Shown here: piece after piece, positions 49,743-59,149 of the stretch
How the letters are laid out: each line of letters starts with the position of its first letter
How positions within the stretch are numbered: position 1 is the first letter of the stretch
NCBI GenBank assembly: GCA_905221605.1
Contig: CAJNDS010001613.1
Coordinates: 588,185 to 652,184 of the forward strand
Direction of reading: 5' to 3'
Length of the DNA: 64,000 bases
DNA from: Symbiodinium natans
Lineage: Eukaryota; Sar; Dinophyceae; Suessiales; Symbiodiniaceae
Notes under the pieces: generated by a model
What the model was told of the DNA's origin: nothing
Database searches by the model: none
The model's input: only the letters and a program-made list of their open reading frames with translations
Translations under genes and position numbers: made by a program

Positions 49743-50215
49743 CCATATCCCCCTTGGGAATGATTTTGTGTTTTGTTTATATAAAAACTCACGAGGAGAT
49801 TAAAAGCATTATTTTCTTTAAGGTTCTAAGGGGAGTATAGTTAGGGTGAGGGGCACCTTTACAGGGTTTAGGGTTTAGGGTTTAGGGTTTAGGGTTTAGG
49901 GTTTAGGGTTTAAGGGTTTGGGGTCTTCGGGCTTTTTTGCAGTCTGGGTTGCCGTTAAGGAACATAGACAAAGTTGCCATAGTAAGGAAATCGTTTTGTT
50001 TCTTTGCCTTATGCCCGTAGTTTCGTGAACCCTAGAGTTAACCCCAAGCCTTTTTGGGTTTAGGGAAACTGCAAACCAGCGGTTTGGGGTTGAGGGCGTA
50101 GGGTTGAGGGTTGAGGGTTGCGGGTTTTGGGGTGTAGGGTTTAGGGTTTTGGGTTTTGGGATTTGGGATTTGGGCTTTGGGGCACCTAGCCTAACTCATT
50201 TCCCAAATCTTGCAG

Positions 50216-50289
50216 GTGGCTTCTGGGATGAAGAGACTTGGCGCCCGTGTGATGAAGCACACCCCCCACGAAACCCTGAGCCGCAAACC
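50216..50289 (+). CDS. Candidate exon (VASGMKRLGARVMKHTP...)
   Basis: AATCTTGCAG|G acceptor and about 25 codons to a possible GC donor. A second frame (GGFWDEETWRPCDEA) is open too. Confidence 0.5.
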
Positions 50290-50521
50290 CGAAGCTACCC
50301 CTCAAGCACGCCCCCCCATACTAAACCCTAAACCCTAAACCCTAAACCCTAAACCCTAAACCCTAAACTCTAAAGCCTAAACCCTAAACCCTAAACGCTA
50401 AACCCTAAAGGCAAACCCCAAACCCCAAAGCCCAAATCCCAAACCCCAAACCCCAAACCCTCAACCCTAAACCCTAAACCCTGAACCCTGAACCCTCAAC
50501 CCTAAACCCTAAACCCACAAG

Positions 50522-50843
50522 GAATACGCCATAACAGAGACCGCAACGGGGCTAATTGGTCAACTCCGTTTGCTGTCTTTTGCAACTCCGAGGTCAGTTC
50601 GGAGCAGTTTAACAGATTGTTCTACTTATAGGGTTTAGGGTTTAGGGTTTAGGGTTTCGGGTTATGGGTTTAGGGTTTAGGGTTTAGGGTTTAGGGTTTG
50701 CCCTTACCTTGGGGTTTAGAGTCCAGGCATAAACTGTGAACCGTGCGCCTCATGATACGGGTTGCACAGCAGATGGGACCCTGTCCTCACTGCGGCAACC
50801 TCATGTCACTCCTCTGAAGAAGGGCAACCGCCCTGGGTTCCGG
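50522..50843 (+). CDS. Two phase-matched exons of an unknown gene
   Basis: Exon 50522-50592 (CCACAAG|G; EYAITETATGLIGQLRLLSF...; donor AG|GTCAGT) and exon 50770-50843 (TTGCACAG|C; SRWDPVLTAATSCHSSEEG ... WVP; donor G|GTTTCG). Phase 2 ends match, so the join reads ...FATPSRWDPVL. The intron contains TTTAGGG units. In another frame the second island would read CPHCGNL and stop. No family recognised. Confidence 0.62.
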
Positions 50844-51094
50844 GTTTCGTAGCCCTAAACCCGAAATCCCTGAACCCAGAAAACCTGAACCCTGAACCCA
50901 AAACGAACCCTGTGGCGATAAAGACGTTTGGGATAAACCCCAAACCCTAAACCCTAAACCCTAAACCCTAAGCTCTAAACCCTAGGTGTGTGATTTTGGG
51001 GGGTTCGGCCACCCAGGACCGCGCTTCGTGCTGCAGCTGAGGTCCAGCGGGAGGGGTTTAGGATTTTGGGGTTACACCCTGAACCCTAACACCC

Positions 51095-51186
51095 CCATAT
51101 GTAGATGTATATGTATATGTAGATGTAGATGTATATGTACATGTAGATGTACATGTATATCTACATGTATGTGTATATGTATATGC

Positions 51187-51220
<34 letters not shown>

Positions 51221-51232
51221 GTTTACATACGG
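51095..51232. repeat. TGTAGATGTATATG / TATATA microsatellite
   Basis: Hexamer-based TGTA(G/T)A repeats grading into (AT)n. Confidence 0.92.
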
Positions 51233-51329
51233 TTCTTTCTCAAATCTGTAGTCCCATTTAGGGGGTTGCTGCTATACGGTGGCCGGGGCGAGAGTTGACG
51301 CCCCGAAGCCGAACCCTGGCAGGCTTGCC

Positions 51330-51361
51330 AGGCCACAGATCTGCTCCGGGAGGCAAAAGGG
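51330..51361 (+). CDS. Possible short exon (ACQATDLLREAK)
   Basis: CCTGGCAG|G acceptor, 12 codons, donor at GG|GTTGAG. Too short for firm support. Confidence 0.35.
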
Positions 51362-51804
51362 TTGAGGGTTACAGGGTTCCAGGGTCTAGGCTCAGGGTTT
51401 AGGGTTTAGGGTTTAGGGTTTCAGGGTTTAGGGTTTAGGGCTTAGGGTTTAGGGTTTCAGGTTTCAGGGTTCAGGGTTCAGGGTTTAGGGCTTAGGGCTC
51501 CAGAAATTGTAGGGCTTAATCAGTGGTTGGGGTTCAGAGTTGGGGTTGAGGATTCATTGGCTGGAGTCGTTGAGGCCTGAGTGATTTCTCCGAAGGCCTA
51601 GGCACTCAGCCGCCGGTGTCGAAGATGTGCGTGTCATGTTTGGTGTCTCTTCGTGCTTTGGTTCCCGATTTGCGAATGCGAAGTCGGAGCCCTAAACCCT
51701 GAACCCTGAACCCTAAACTCTAAACCCTAAATCCTGAAGCCTGAACCCTAAACCCAGAACCCTGAACCCTAAGCCCCTTGGAGTAGCAATCCCTCCTGTT
51801 CCAG

Positions 51805-51907
51805 CCCGAGGGTGACGTCAATTTGGAGCTTCCGCGTGCGCCAGCGATGCGAAGCTATTCGCATCTAGCCCTCCTGGAGGACGGCCGCTGCTTCCCCAGC
51901 GCCCAAA
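51805..51907 (+). CDS. Candidate exon (PEGDVNLELPRAPAMRSYS...)
   Basis: CTGTTCCAG|C acceptor, 34 codons ending LEDGRCFPSAQ, GC donor A|GCCTTAAA. 'YSHLALLEDGRC' loosely resembles RCC1-like blades common in dinoflagellates (weak inference). Confidence 0.66.
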
Positions 51908-51934
51908 GCCTTAAACCCAAAGCCTAAGACCCTA

Positions 51935-52063
51935 CTTGGAGGTTCAGAGTACTTATAGCCCCAACTATAACTGTACTTATAAGCCCCCTAAGTCCCCAAA
52001 GTCCTCTAAGTAGGTATTCAGTGGACTTATAATCCGGGCTAGAAGTACCCATGAACCTCCAAG
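51935..52063. mobile_element. Family D element, copy 2
   Basis: CTTGGAGGTTCAGAGTACTT ... AAGTACCCATGAACCTCCAA. Internal ATAACTGTACTTATAAGCCC as in copy 1. Confidence 0.88.
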
Positions 52064-52077
52064 TAAACATACCAGCC

Positions 52078-52258
52078 CAAACCCTAAACCCTAAACCCTC
52101 AACCCTAAACCCTAAACTTAAACCCCAAACCCTAAACCCTAAACCCTAAACCCTAAACCCTAAACCCTAAACCCTAAACCCTAAACCCTAAACCCTAAAC
52201 CCTAAACCCTAAACCCTAAACCCTAAACCCTAAACCCTATACCCTAAACCCTAAACCA
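52078..52258. repeat. CCCTAAA array
   Basis: About 26 units. Confidence 0.97.
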
Positions 52259-52308
52259 GCCCCTGAACCGGTATGACTCCTGAAGCCTGCGCGCGCTCGC
52301 GCGCGCAG

Positions 52309-52362
52309 CGTAAAGAGGCCAAACAAGAAGGCCCGAAACCCTGGGATGCTCTTGGACGTTGA
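52309..52362 (+). CDS. Candidate last exon (RKEAKQEGPKPWDALGR)
   Basis: GCGCGCAG|C acceptor, 17 codons, TGA, then a TTTAGGG array. Product unknown. Confidence 0.6.
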   Translation, partial: RKEAKQEGPKPWDALGR

Positions 52363-53096
52363 TTTAGGGTTTAGGGTTTAGGGTTTAGGGTTTAGGGTTT
52401 AGGGTTTAGGGTTTAGGGTTTAGGGTTTAGGGTTCTAGAACGGGGTGTGGAGGGGGCTCACAGACACCGGGGGGGGGGGGTGGTCTGAGTTCCCTAAACC
52501 CTAAACCCTAAACCCTAAACCCTAAACCCTAAACCCTAAACCCTGGGGATATATAGGGCTATATCTCTCCAAACCAAAGCCAGTCCCTTCTGAGGTAACA
52601 GTAAGAAAGGGGGACCTTAGGTGCATGAATAGGAAATTTGGGAGTCGCTTTGAGGGTTTGGGGTTGGGGGCTTAGGGTTTTTTAGGGTTTAGAGGGTTTA
52701 GGGTTTAGGGGGTTTGGGGTTGAGGGCTGACGCAAGCTGAGTTTGCGGTCGGGTCGCTGAGGTTCCCTCGGCGCGGTTTCAAGTTTTTTGGGTGTCGCGT
52801 GTCAGAGAGGGGTCCTTGTTCTTAAAGGCTCTTTTTCCCCCCCTGACTTCCAGGCTCCCGCATCCCGACCGCAAACAAAAGGCAACATCTTTGTAAACCC
52901 TGTAAACCCTACCTAAACCCTAAACCCTAAACCCTAAACCCTAAACCCTAAACCCTAAACCCTAAACCCTAAACCCTAAACCCTAAACCCTAAACCCTAA
53001 ACCCTAAACCCTAAACCCTAAACCCTAAACCCTAAACCCTAAACCTCAACCCTAAGCGCATGTTTAGGATCTGATTTGGCCGGGGGAGACTGGCAG
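52363..53096. other. Arrays and unique DNA without a supported exon
   Basis: TTTAGGG (52,364-52,433), CCCTAAA (52,496-52,545; 52,912-53,045). 52,560-52,900 is unique, no element or exon recognised. Confidence 0.55.
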
Positions 53097-53156
53097 CTCA
53101 AGATAGCACGTCCTTGCGGGCAGGACGTGCTGAGCACCGCGTGCGAGGCCCGCTGA
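53097..53156 (+). CDS. Candidate last exon (LKIARPCGQDVLSTACEAR)
   Basis: ACTGGCAG|C acceptor, 19 codons, TGA. The DNA also forms a hairpin, GCACGTCC(9)GGACGTGC, at 53,107-53,131. Confidence 0.52.
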   Translation, partial: LKIARPCGQDVLSTACEAR

Positions 53157-53249
53157 AGGAAGCAGCCCTCATATCGGGGATTACTAACGGTATTCCCTTA
53201 TGTTCATAATTTTGCTGTCAAAAACCTGACACCCCGTTCTAATTATTAA

Positions 53250-53540
53250 GGTCCCTACCCTAAACCCTAAACCCTTCACCCTAAACCCTAAACCCTGAGC
53301 CCTAAACCCTAAACCCTGAACCCCAAACCCGAAACCCTAAACCCTAAACCCTAAACCCTAAACCCTAAACCCTAAACCCTAAACCCTAAACCCTAAACCC
53401 TAAACCCTAAACCCTAAACCCTAAACCCTAAACCCTAAACCCTAAACCCTAAACCCTAAACCCTAAACCCTAAACCCTAAACCCTAAACCCTAACCCTAA
53501 ACCCTATACCCTAAACCCTAAACCCTAAACCCTAAACCTA
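53250..53540. repeat. CCCTAAA array, about 40 units
   Basis: One of the longest arrays in the window. Confidence 0.97.
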
Positions 53541-53673
53541 CAGAACATCTTAAGAACTTAGCATGTGCAGGCCGTAAGCCTCAGCCCCGTGACTTTTGAG
53601 TTGCGGGGTTCGGGTTTGAGGGTTTTAGGGTTTAGGGTTTAGGGTTTAGGGTTTAGGGCTTGAGAGTTTGGGA

Positions 53674-53733
53674 CCATCCGTGCCCCATGGATTTAAAGCA
53701 GATTGAGCCGAGGGCGTTGAAGTCTTGTGGGGT
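53674..53733 (+). CDS. Possible exon (MDLKQIEPRALKSCG)
   Basis: Open island with ATG. Donor-like G|GTTTTGGG. The 53,571-53,606 island (AVSLSPVTFELR after TGTGCAG|G) may also be an exon. Confidence 0.4.
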
Positions 53734-53893
53734 TTTGGGGGCTGAAAGGTTAGGATTTAGGGTTTATAGGGTTTAGGGTTTAGGGTTTGGAGTTTGGGGT
53801 TTGGGGTTTGGGGTTTGGGGATTGGGGTTTGGGGTTCGGGGTTCGGGGTTTGGGGTTTAGGGTTTAGGGTTATCGGAGCTTGAGGATTAAGGA

Positions 53894-53996
53894 TTGGGAT
53901 GTTCCCCCCTTGTACTAACAATCCGCAATAGGGATTGTAATAGGGGTTACTATAATCCAGATTAAGGACTGTTAGTACAAGGGGGAACATCCCCAA
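53894..53996. mobile_element. Family B element, best palindrome
   Basis: TTGGGATGTTCCCCCCTTGT ... ACAAGGGGGAACATCCCCAA, with ACTAACAATCC/GGACTGTTAGT inside. Near-perfect foldback of 103 bp. Confidence 0.9.
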
Positions 53997-54197
53997 CCCT
54001 AAACCCTAAACTCTAAACTCTAAACCCTAAACGCTAAACCCGAAACCCGAAACCCCAAACCCCAAACCCTAAACCCTAAACCCTAAACCCTAAACCCTAA
54101 ACCCTAAACCCTAATTAAAAGAATTTAAGGCTCTAAGCCTCGATGCGACAACCCAGAAGCGGGCACCTCAAGGAGCATATTAGGGTTGTGCTAGGCT

Positions 54198-54360
54198 AGG
54201 TTTAGGGTTTAGGGTTTAGGGTTTAGGGTTTAGGGTTTAGGGTTTAGGGTTTCGGGTTTAGGGTTTAGGGTTTAGGGTTTAGGGTTTATGCGGGTTTAGG
54301 GCTTAGGGCTTAGGGCTTAGGGCTTAGGGCTTATGCTTGGGGTTTAGGGTTTATCTGGAA
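54198..54360. repeat. TTTAGGG array with GGGCTTA block
   Basis: About 20 units. The last five to six are AGGGCTT. Confidence 0.94.
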
Positions 54361-54414
54361 GTCCCCTAAAGCTTGAACCCTAATGACCCCCAATGACCAA
54401 ATGGGCACACGCAG

Positions 54415-54483
54415 GCCGCCGAAGCACGCCTGGAGCGCGATGCTTTCGCCGAGGTGCCGGAGCTAAACTGCCAAACCCTATAA
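54415..54483 (+). CDS. Candidate last exon (AAEARLERDAFAEVPELN...)
   Basis: CACACGCAG|G acceptor, 22 codons, TAA. Acidic helix. Product unknown. Confidence 0.65.
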   Translation, partial: AAEARLERDAFAEVPELNCQTL

Positions 54484-54496
54484 TCAGCCATGGAAA

Positions 54497-54630
54497 CCCT
54501 AAACCCTAAACCCTAACCCCTAACCCCTAACCCCTAACCCCTAACCCCTAACCCCTAAACCCTAAACCCTAAACCCTAAACCCTAAACCCTAAACCCTAA
54601 ACCCTAAACCCTAAACCCTAAACCCTAAAC
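54497..54630. repeat. CCCTAAA/CCCCTAA array
   Basis: About 19 units, with a CCCCTAA block. Confidence 0.96.
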
Positions 54631-54689
54631 CAAACCTTTAAGCCTGGGATCCTAAGGAGGAGGGGGGCGGGGGCAAACCCACCCCGCGA

Positions 54690-55410
54690 GCCTGGAAACA
54701 CCAGCTCAAGAAATAGAACATTCCCTGATTTTGGGGGATTGTTTTGCGTAGAAAACATTGAAAGGGTATGTATAAAGGGATACAAGGTAGCGGGCTTTAT
54801 GAAGAGACTTATACTGGCCCGTGAAATATACTACGAAGAGAGCACTTTTGTAAGTGAATAAATGAGCGCACGAAATCCTAACAACATATGAACGAAGTGA
54901 AAGCCCCAATAAAGCATTTAAAATCGCGTGCAAAAACCGCTTGCATTTTATGTTTGATAAGGCGTTTAGTACTGTTAAGGGTGTTACGGGCGGTTTTAGT
55001 ACTAATTCACATGTTGCCGCCCTAATGAACAGAATACTATTCGCGTACTAAAAACCCCTACAAAAAGTACATTATGAACGGGGTTTTTAGTGAGTAAAAG
55101 AAAAGAAGATAATAAAAATAAGTAAAACAGCAAGAATTAGATGAAAGAAATGTAATGCGGTAAGGAAAACGAGAAGACAACTATAAAGTGAGTCTTTAAA
55201 TAAGCATACGAGAATACGAAAGTCTTTAATCTGCAAACTAATAAAAAGAGAAGATAAATAGAATGCCCACAATGAGAGCCATTGCTTTTCGATGGTAGCT
55301 CTAGCAGCATGCTTTAGCCGTCTGTGACGTGGATGTGATGGGGTAGCTGAAACTTTGGTTTAGCCACCATTAGTAAATGGCGAAACGAAGTCTCATGAAC
55401 AATGACCCCT
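54690..55410. other. AT-rich island without telomere-type repeats
   Basis: Composition falls to AT-rich for about 700 bp. Contains foldback ACTAAAAACCCC ... GGGGTTTTTAGT (55,049-55,092) and two GTTTAGTACT/GTTTTAGTACT words. Two minus-strand frames (54,706-54,933; 55,087-55,272) are hydrophobic, as expected of AT-rich DNA, and were not called. Could be a decayed transposon or inserted DNA. Confidence 0.7.
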
Positions 55411-55692
55411 AAACCTCACACCCTAACGCCTAAACCTAAAAGTAAGAAGAAGTCCGGGTTTTGAGGTTCAGCGATGTAGGGGTGTAGGGTTCATGTGAGT
55501 TTCGGAGTGTAGCGTCATAGAGTCTTGTGTCTCTGGTTTTAGAGTTCAGGGGCTGAGCGCCTCAAGGGTTTAGGAGCTTAGGGTATAGGGTTTAGGAGTT
55601 TAGGGTTCAGGAGTTTAGGAGTTTAGGAGTTTTGGACTTTTGGGGTTAGGGTTTAGGGTTTTAGGGCTTTAGGGTCCTGAAGCCTTCGGGAG

Positions 55693-55753
55693 GCCAACCG
55701 CATTCTGTGCCGCGAGAGGGCCGGCGAGGATCTGCCCCGGCATGTTTCAAGCG
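55693..55753 (+). CDS. Candidate exon (ANRILCRERAGEDLPRHVSS)
   Basis: TTCGGGAG|G acceptor, 20 codons, donor G|GTTTGGGG. Product unknown. Confidence 0.62.
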
Positions 55754-56024
55754 GTTTGGGGTTTAGGGTTTAGGGTTTGGGGTTTAGGGTTTGAAGTTTG
55801 GGGTTTAGGGTTTGAAGTTTGGGGGTTAAAGGGTTTGGGGTTAAGGGTTTGGGGTTTAGGGTTTGCTGTTAAGGGTTTGGGGTTTAGGGTTTGGTGTGAA
55901 GGGTTTGGGGTTTAGGGTTTGGGGTGTAGGGTTTAGGGTTTGGGTTCAGGGTGTGGGGTTTAGGCTTTGGGGTTTAGGGCTTGGAGTTTGGAGTTTAGGG
56001 TTTGGGTTTAGGGTTTGCTGCAAT

Positions 56025-56165
56025 ATGCTGCGATTCAGCAGAGCCTTGAAGGCATTGCGCACCGCGAAGGGCAGCCACAGCCCGATCGTGGAGGGCCACT
56101 CTAACACCTTTCTCCCAACCCGGGTCGTCCAAGGCGGCAAAGCCACCCGAATCTGTTCCTTTTAG
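56025..56165 (+). CDS. Candidate exon from ATG (MLRFSRALKALRTAKGS...)
   Basis: 46 codons and TAG. Basic amphipathic N terminus could be a targeting peptide (inference). A GC donor after QGGK is possible, which would make it a first exon. The reverse frame is also open but without context. Confidence 0.5.
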   Translation: MLRFSRALKALRTAKGSHSPIVEGHSNTFLPTRVVQGGKATRICSF

Positions 56166-56470
56166 GGTTTAGATCTAAACGCACAATGCCTCTATTGTTT
56201 TCCTGGGGGGGGGCAGGGTCCAGACGGGTTAAGATTAGGGTTTGGGGTTTGGGGCTTGGGGTTCAGGGTTCGACATTTAGGGTTCGTAGGGCTTATAGGG
56301 TTTTTTAGGGTTTAGGGAATACCCCTTAGAGTTAAGAACACGTAAGCCCTACACCCTAAACCCTAAGCCCTAAACCCTAAACCCTACATCCTAAGCCCTA
56401 AACCCTAAACCCTAAACCCCTAAACCCCTAAACCCTAAACCCTACAAACCGAGATGTAAGAGAACGCAAG

Positions 56471-56544
56471 AGGAGCAGCTGAAGCAGCGCACGGGCTTTC
56501 TCGAGTCCGAGCTTCGGCGCCTGAACGTGGCAGGGGTGCCCAGG
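56471..56544 (+). CDS. Candidate coiled-coil exon (EEQLKQRTGFLESELRRL...)
   Basis: GAACGCAAG|A acceptor, 24 codons ending NVAGVPR, donor GTTTAGGG. Heptad-like E/L/R spacing indicates coiled coil. Product unknown. Confidence 0.68.
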
Positions 56545-57279
56545 GTTTAGGGACTTAGGATTTAGGGTTTAGGGTTTTAGGGTTTAGGGTTTAGGGTTTA
56601 GGGTTTAGGGTTTAGGGTTTAGGGTTTAGGGTTTAGGGTTTAGGGTTTAGGGTTTAGGGTTTTAGGGTTGTAGGGTTTTAGGGTTTTGAGGATGCCCAGG
56701 GTCTAGGGTTTGGGGTTTAGGGCTTAGGGCTTAGGGTTTAGGACTTAGGGTTTAGGGGTTTAGGGTTTAGGGCTTAGGGTTTAGGGTTTGGGGTTTTAGG
56801 GTTTTAGGGTTTGGGGTTTAGGGTTTAGGGTTTAGGGGTTTAGGGTTTAGGGCTTAGGGTTTAGGGTTTGGGGTTTTAGGGTTTTAGGGTTTGGGGTTTG
56901 GGGGTTAGGGCTTAGGGCTTAGGACTTAGGATTTAGGGTTTTGAGGGTTTTGAGGTTTTAAGGGTTTTGAGGGTTTTGAGGGTTTTGAGGGTTTTGAGGG
57001 TTTTAAGGGTTTTGCGGGTTGTGAGGGTTGTGAGGGTTTTGAGGGTTTTGAGGCTTTTGAGGCTTTTGAGGGTTTTAGGGCCAGGTTTTCAGGGTTGTTT
57101 CAGGGTTTGAGGGTGGTAGGGTTTATGGTTTCAGGGGTTTTTGGTGGTTGCGGGTTTTAGGGGGGGTTAGGGTTTTGGAGGGTTTTGGAGGGTCTTGAAG
57201 GGTTTGGAGGGTTCGGAGAGCTTTGGAGGGTTTTGGAGGGTTTGGAGGATTTTGGAGGTTTTGGAGGGTTTGGAGGGTT

Positions 57280-57280
<1 letters not shown>
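56545..57280. repeat. TTTAGGG, GGGCTTA and GGGTTTTGA arrays
   Basis: TTTAGGG array, then a duplicated 110-bp block containing TTAGGGTTTGGGGTTTTAGG (56,755 and 56,835), then GAGGGTTTT 9-mers, then GGAGGGTTTTG units leading into a poly-G run at 57,282-57,311. Confidence 0.92.
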
Positions 57281-57312
<32 letters not shown>

Positions 57313-57547
57313 GGGGGCCTATGAGACCCTGCGGGGTCCTTGTTCCTTCGTTTTACATGGGGCCAGCTTCCCTTGTCAAACCTCTTCAATTCGGGTTTCG
57401 GGTTTAGGGTACGCATAGGGTTTAGGGTTTAGGGTTTAAGGTTTAAGGTTTAGGGTTTAGAGTTTAGGGTGTAGGGTTTAGGGTTTAGGGTTTAGGCATA
57501 GGGTATAGCGCATGGGTTTTAGGATTTCCCTTCCTGGGATACTCTAG

Positions 57548-57606
57548 AATGTGCCAGAAAATGTCAAGGCTGGCATTGGAGCCCAGCCAGAGGCCTCAAC
57601 AGCCGG
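57548..57606 (+). CDS. Candidate exon (NVPENVKAGIGAQPEASTA)
   Basis: ACTCTAG|A acceptor, 19 codons, donor GG|GTTTTG. Product unknown. Confidence 0.6.
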
Positions 57607-57751
57607 GTTTTGTTAGGGTTTAGAATTTAGGGTTTCGGGTTTAGGGTTTCGGGTTTAGGGTTTAGGGTATGTTTAGGGTGTAGGTTTCGGGTTTAGGGTT
57701 CAGGGTTTAGGGTCTAGGGGCTTAAAGGGCTCAGGGACCCGAAGCCCTGAA

Positions 57752-57840
57752 CCCTGGATTTGACACGGAGGCCATGACCAAGATGCTGGTCTTCATCGAC
57801 GTAGGAGATCCCTCCGGCAGTCAGGGGGCTGGATGGTGGG
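57752..57840 (+). CDS. Candidate exon (FDTEAMTKMLVFIDVGD...)
   Basis: Open PGFDTEAMTKMLVFIDVGDP on to GAGW. Donors GAC|GTAGGA or TG|GTGGGG. Acceptor uncertain. Protein-like composition. Confidence 0.5.
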
Positions 57841-58024
57841 GGGTTTCGGGCTCAGGGTTTAGGGTTTGAGGTTTAGGGTTTAGGGTTTAGGGTTTAGGGT
57901 TTAGGGTTTAGGGCACTCCCTGGGTTCAGGGCTGTGGAACTCCTCATAAGAGGGGGGTATATGAAGGCTTGTAAGGCTTCGTGTCGTGGTTATATCTTCG
58001 TACCTGGTCTACCTACCTACCTTA

Positions 58025-58124
58025 GACCTTACTTCGCCTTTAGGTGAACTTTAAACTTTTTGGGTTTCCTTATTTAGTAGAACTGTTAAAGTTTAACCTT
58101 TTTTCCCCTTGTTTATTGGAGAAG
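58025..58124 (+). mobile_element. Family F introner, 100 bp, no array
   Basis: GACCTTACTTCGCCTTTAGG ... CCTTGTTTATTGGAGAAG. Same length as 26,106-26,205. Confidence 0.82.
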
Positions 58125-58195
58125 TAAGTAGATCTTCAAGCCCTTTTACCCAAGCCTGACCATCCTCCCCTCACCGCCATGGTGTTCTTCGGATG

Positions 58196-58299
58196 ATCTT
58201 TGTAGTTCGGTGGTACCCTTGACAATCTTCAAGCCTTTATAAAGTAACCAACCCCAAAAAAGTGTGCCCTTATCAGAATATGGTTTCTGGGCCACTAAG
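58196..58299 (+). mobile_element. Family A introner without array
   Basis: TTTGTAGTTCGGTGGTACCC ... TATGGTTTCTGGGCCACTAAG. The array-free reference for the kinase copies. Confidence 0.82.
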
Positions 58300-58506
58300 T
58301 GATTGGTTCAGGGGTTACAGGAGTCAGGAGAAGAAGACTTACGGTTTTGCGGGTTTAGGGTCTTTCGGAGATTTCCAGCTTGCAATAGATGGGTTGAAAA
58401 AGCCAGTCTTTCTTCCTAAGCCTGGTGCCTTGGGCTCACTTCCTCAGAAGACCCTACAATATCATCCTTCGACAAAATTCCATTTGTTTTCTTGGCGCAT
58501 TTGCAG

Positions 58507-58647
58507 GAGAGCATCCGATTGCCCAATCCCTGCAGGTTGGCCGCAAGAGTACACAGAGTGGATCCCGTGTCTATGTTCACCGGAGGGAGAGAGCAGTCAT
58601 TCGTGGGAGGGTGTGCTGCTCAAGAGCCTGAAGACCTGACGAGTTAG
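58507..58647 (+). CDS. Candidate exon, 46 codons, frame undecided
   Basis: CATTTGCAG|G acceptor. One frame ESIRLPNPCRLAARVHRVD ... EPEDLTS ends in TAG. Another, EHPIAQSLQVGRKSTQSGSR, runs to a donor AGG|GTGTGC at 58,602. Confidence 0.52.
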   Translation, partial: ESIRLPNPCRLAARVHRVDPVSMFTGGREQSFVGGCAAQEPEDLTS

Positions 58648-58747
58648 AATGCTTTTTGCGGGAAGCCACCTAAGGCCATAAGCGGTCCTCATCGTTTCAC
58701 AACCACACCCCGACCTTGCAAGAGTCTCAGGGCTTAGGGTTTCGCAG

Positions 58748-58831
58748 GCGATCGTGCGCATGGGCTTCGACAGCATCAAGTGGCCGGCCGGGTACACGGC
58801 ACTTCACTATGCGGCGCAGCATATCGCAGAT
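58748..58831 (+). CDS. Ankyrin-repeat exon
   Basis: GTTTCGCAG|G acceptor, 28 codons reading AIVRMGFDSIKWPAG, then YTALHYAAQHIAD, then donor GAT|GTCAGG. 'G.TALHYAAQ' is the hallmark first-helix consensus of ankyrin repeats (known family, protein-protein binding). The rest of the gene lies in or beyond the gap. Confidence 0.7.
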
Positions 58832-58948
58832 GTCAGGCCATGCTCTCTCTTATGCGTCTTTTGACGGTTTTAGGGTTTTCAGGGCGTGGCGAAGCCCATG
58901 CTGCCCTTATAAACCCTAAACCCTAAATGCCCCAACCTCCCCCCCCCC

Positions 58949-59048
58949 NNNNNNNNNNNNNNNNNNNNNNNNNNNNNNNNNNNNNNNNNNNNNNNNNNNN
59001 NNNNNNNNNNNNNNNNNNNNNNNNNNNNNNNNNNNNNNNNNNNNNNNN
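58949..59048. other. Assembly gap, exactly 100 N
   Basis: Follows a poly-C run. The round length of 100 suggests a placeholder gap of unknown size. Sequence character changes across it. Confidence 0.98.
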
Positions 59049-59149
59049 CTGCCTTGGCAAGAGTTGTTGCTGGTTTCGCGAGCCGCGGCTTCTAGCCTCC
59101 TCTTGCTTGGGCGTGGCCAAGCGCAAGGGAGCAGAAATGCTGCGTTCTT

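Larger units (their letters stand above)
1..58948. repeat. Region-wide interstitial telomere-type heptamer arrays
   Basis: Arrays of CCCTAAA or TTTAGGG, a few to about 35 units long, recur every few hundred bases in both orientations, with variant-unit arrays mixed in. The perfect heptamer brings TAA or TAG into every reading frame within 21 nt, so no ORF crosses a canonical array. The heptamer is the plant-type telomere unit, also used by dinoflagellates and chromerids. Switching orientation and unique DNA between arrays show that these are internal repeats and not one chromosome end. None was seen beyond the gap at 58,949. Confidence 0.97.

Noticed and set aside
54706-55272. Two minus-strand membrane-like ORFs
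   Set aside because: AT-rich composition predicts such frames; there is no start context or homology.
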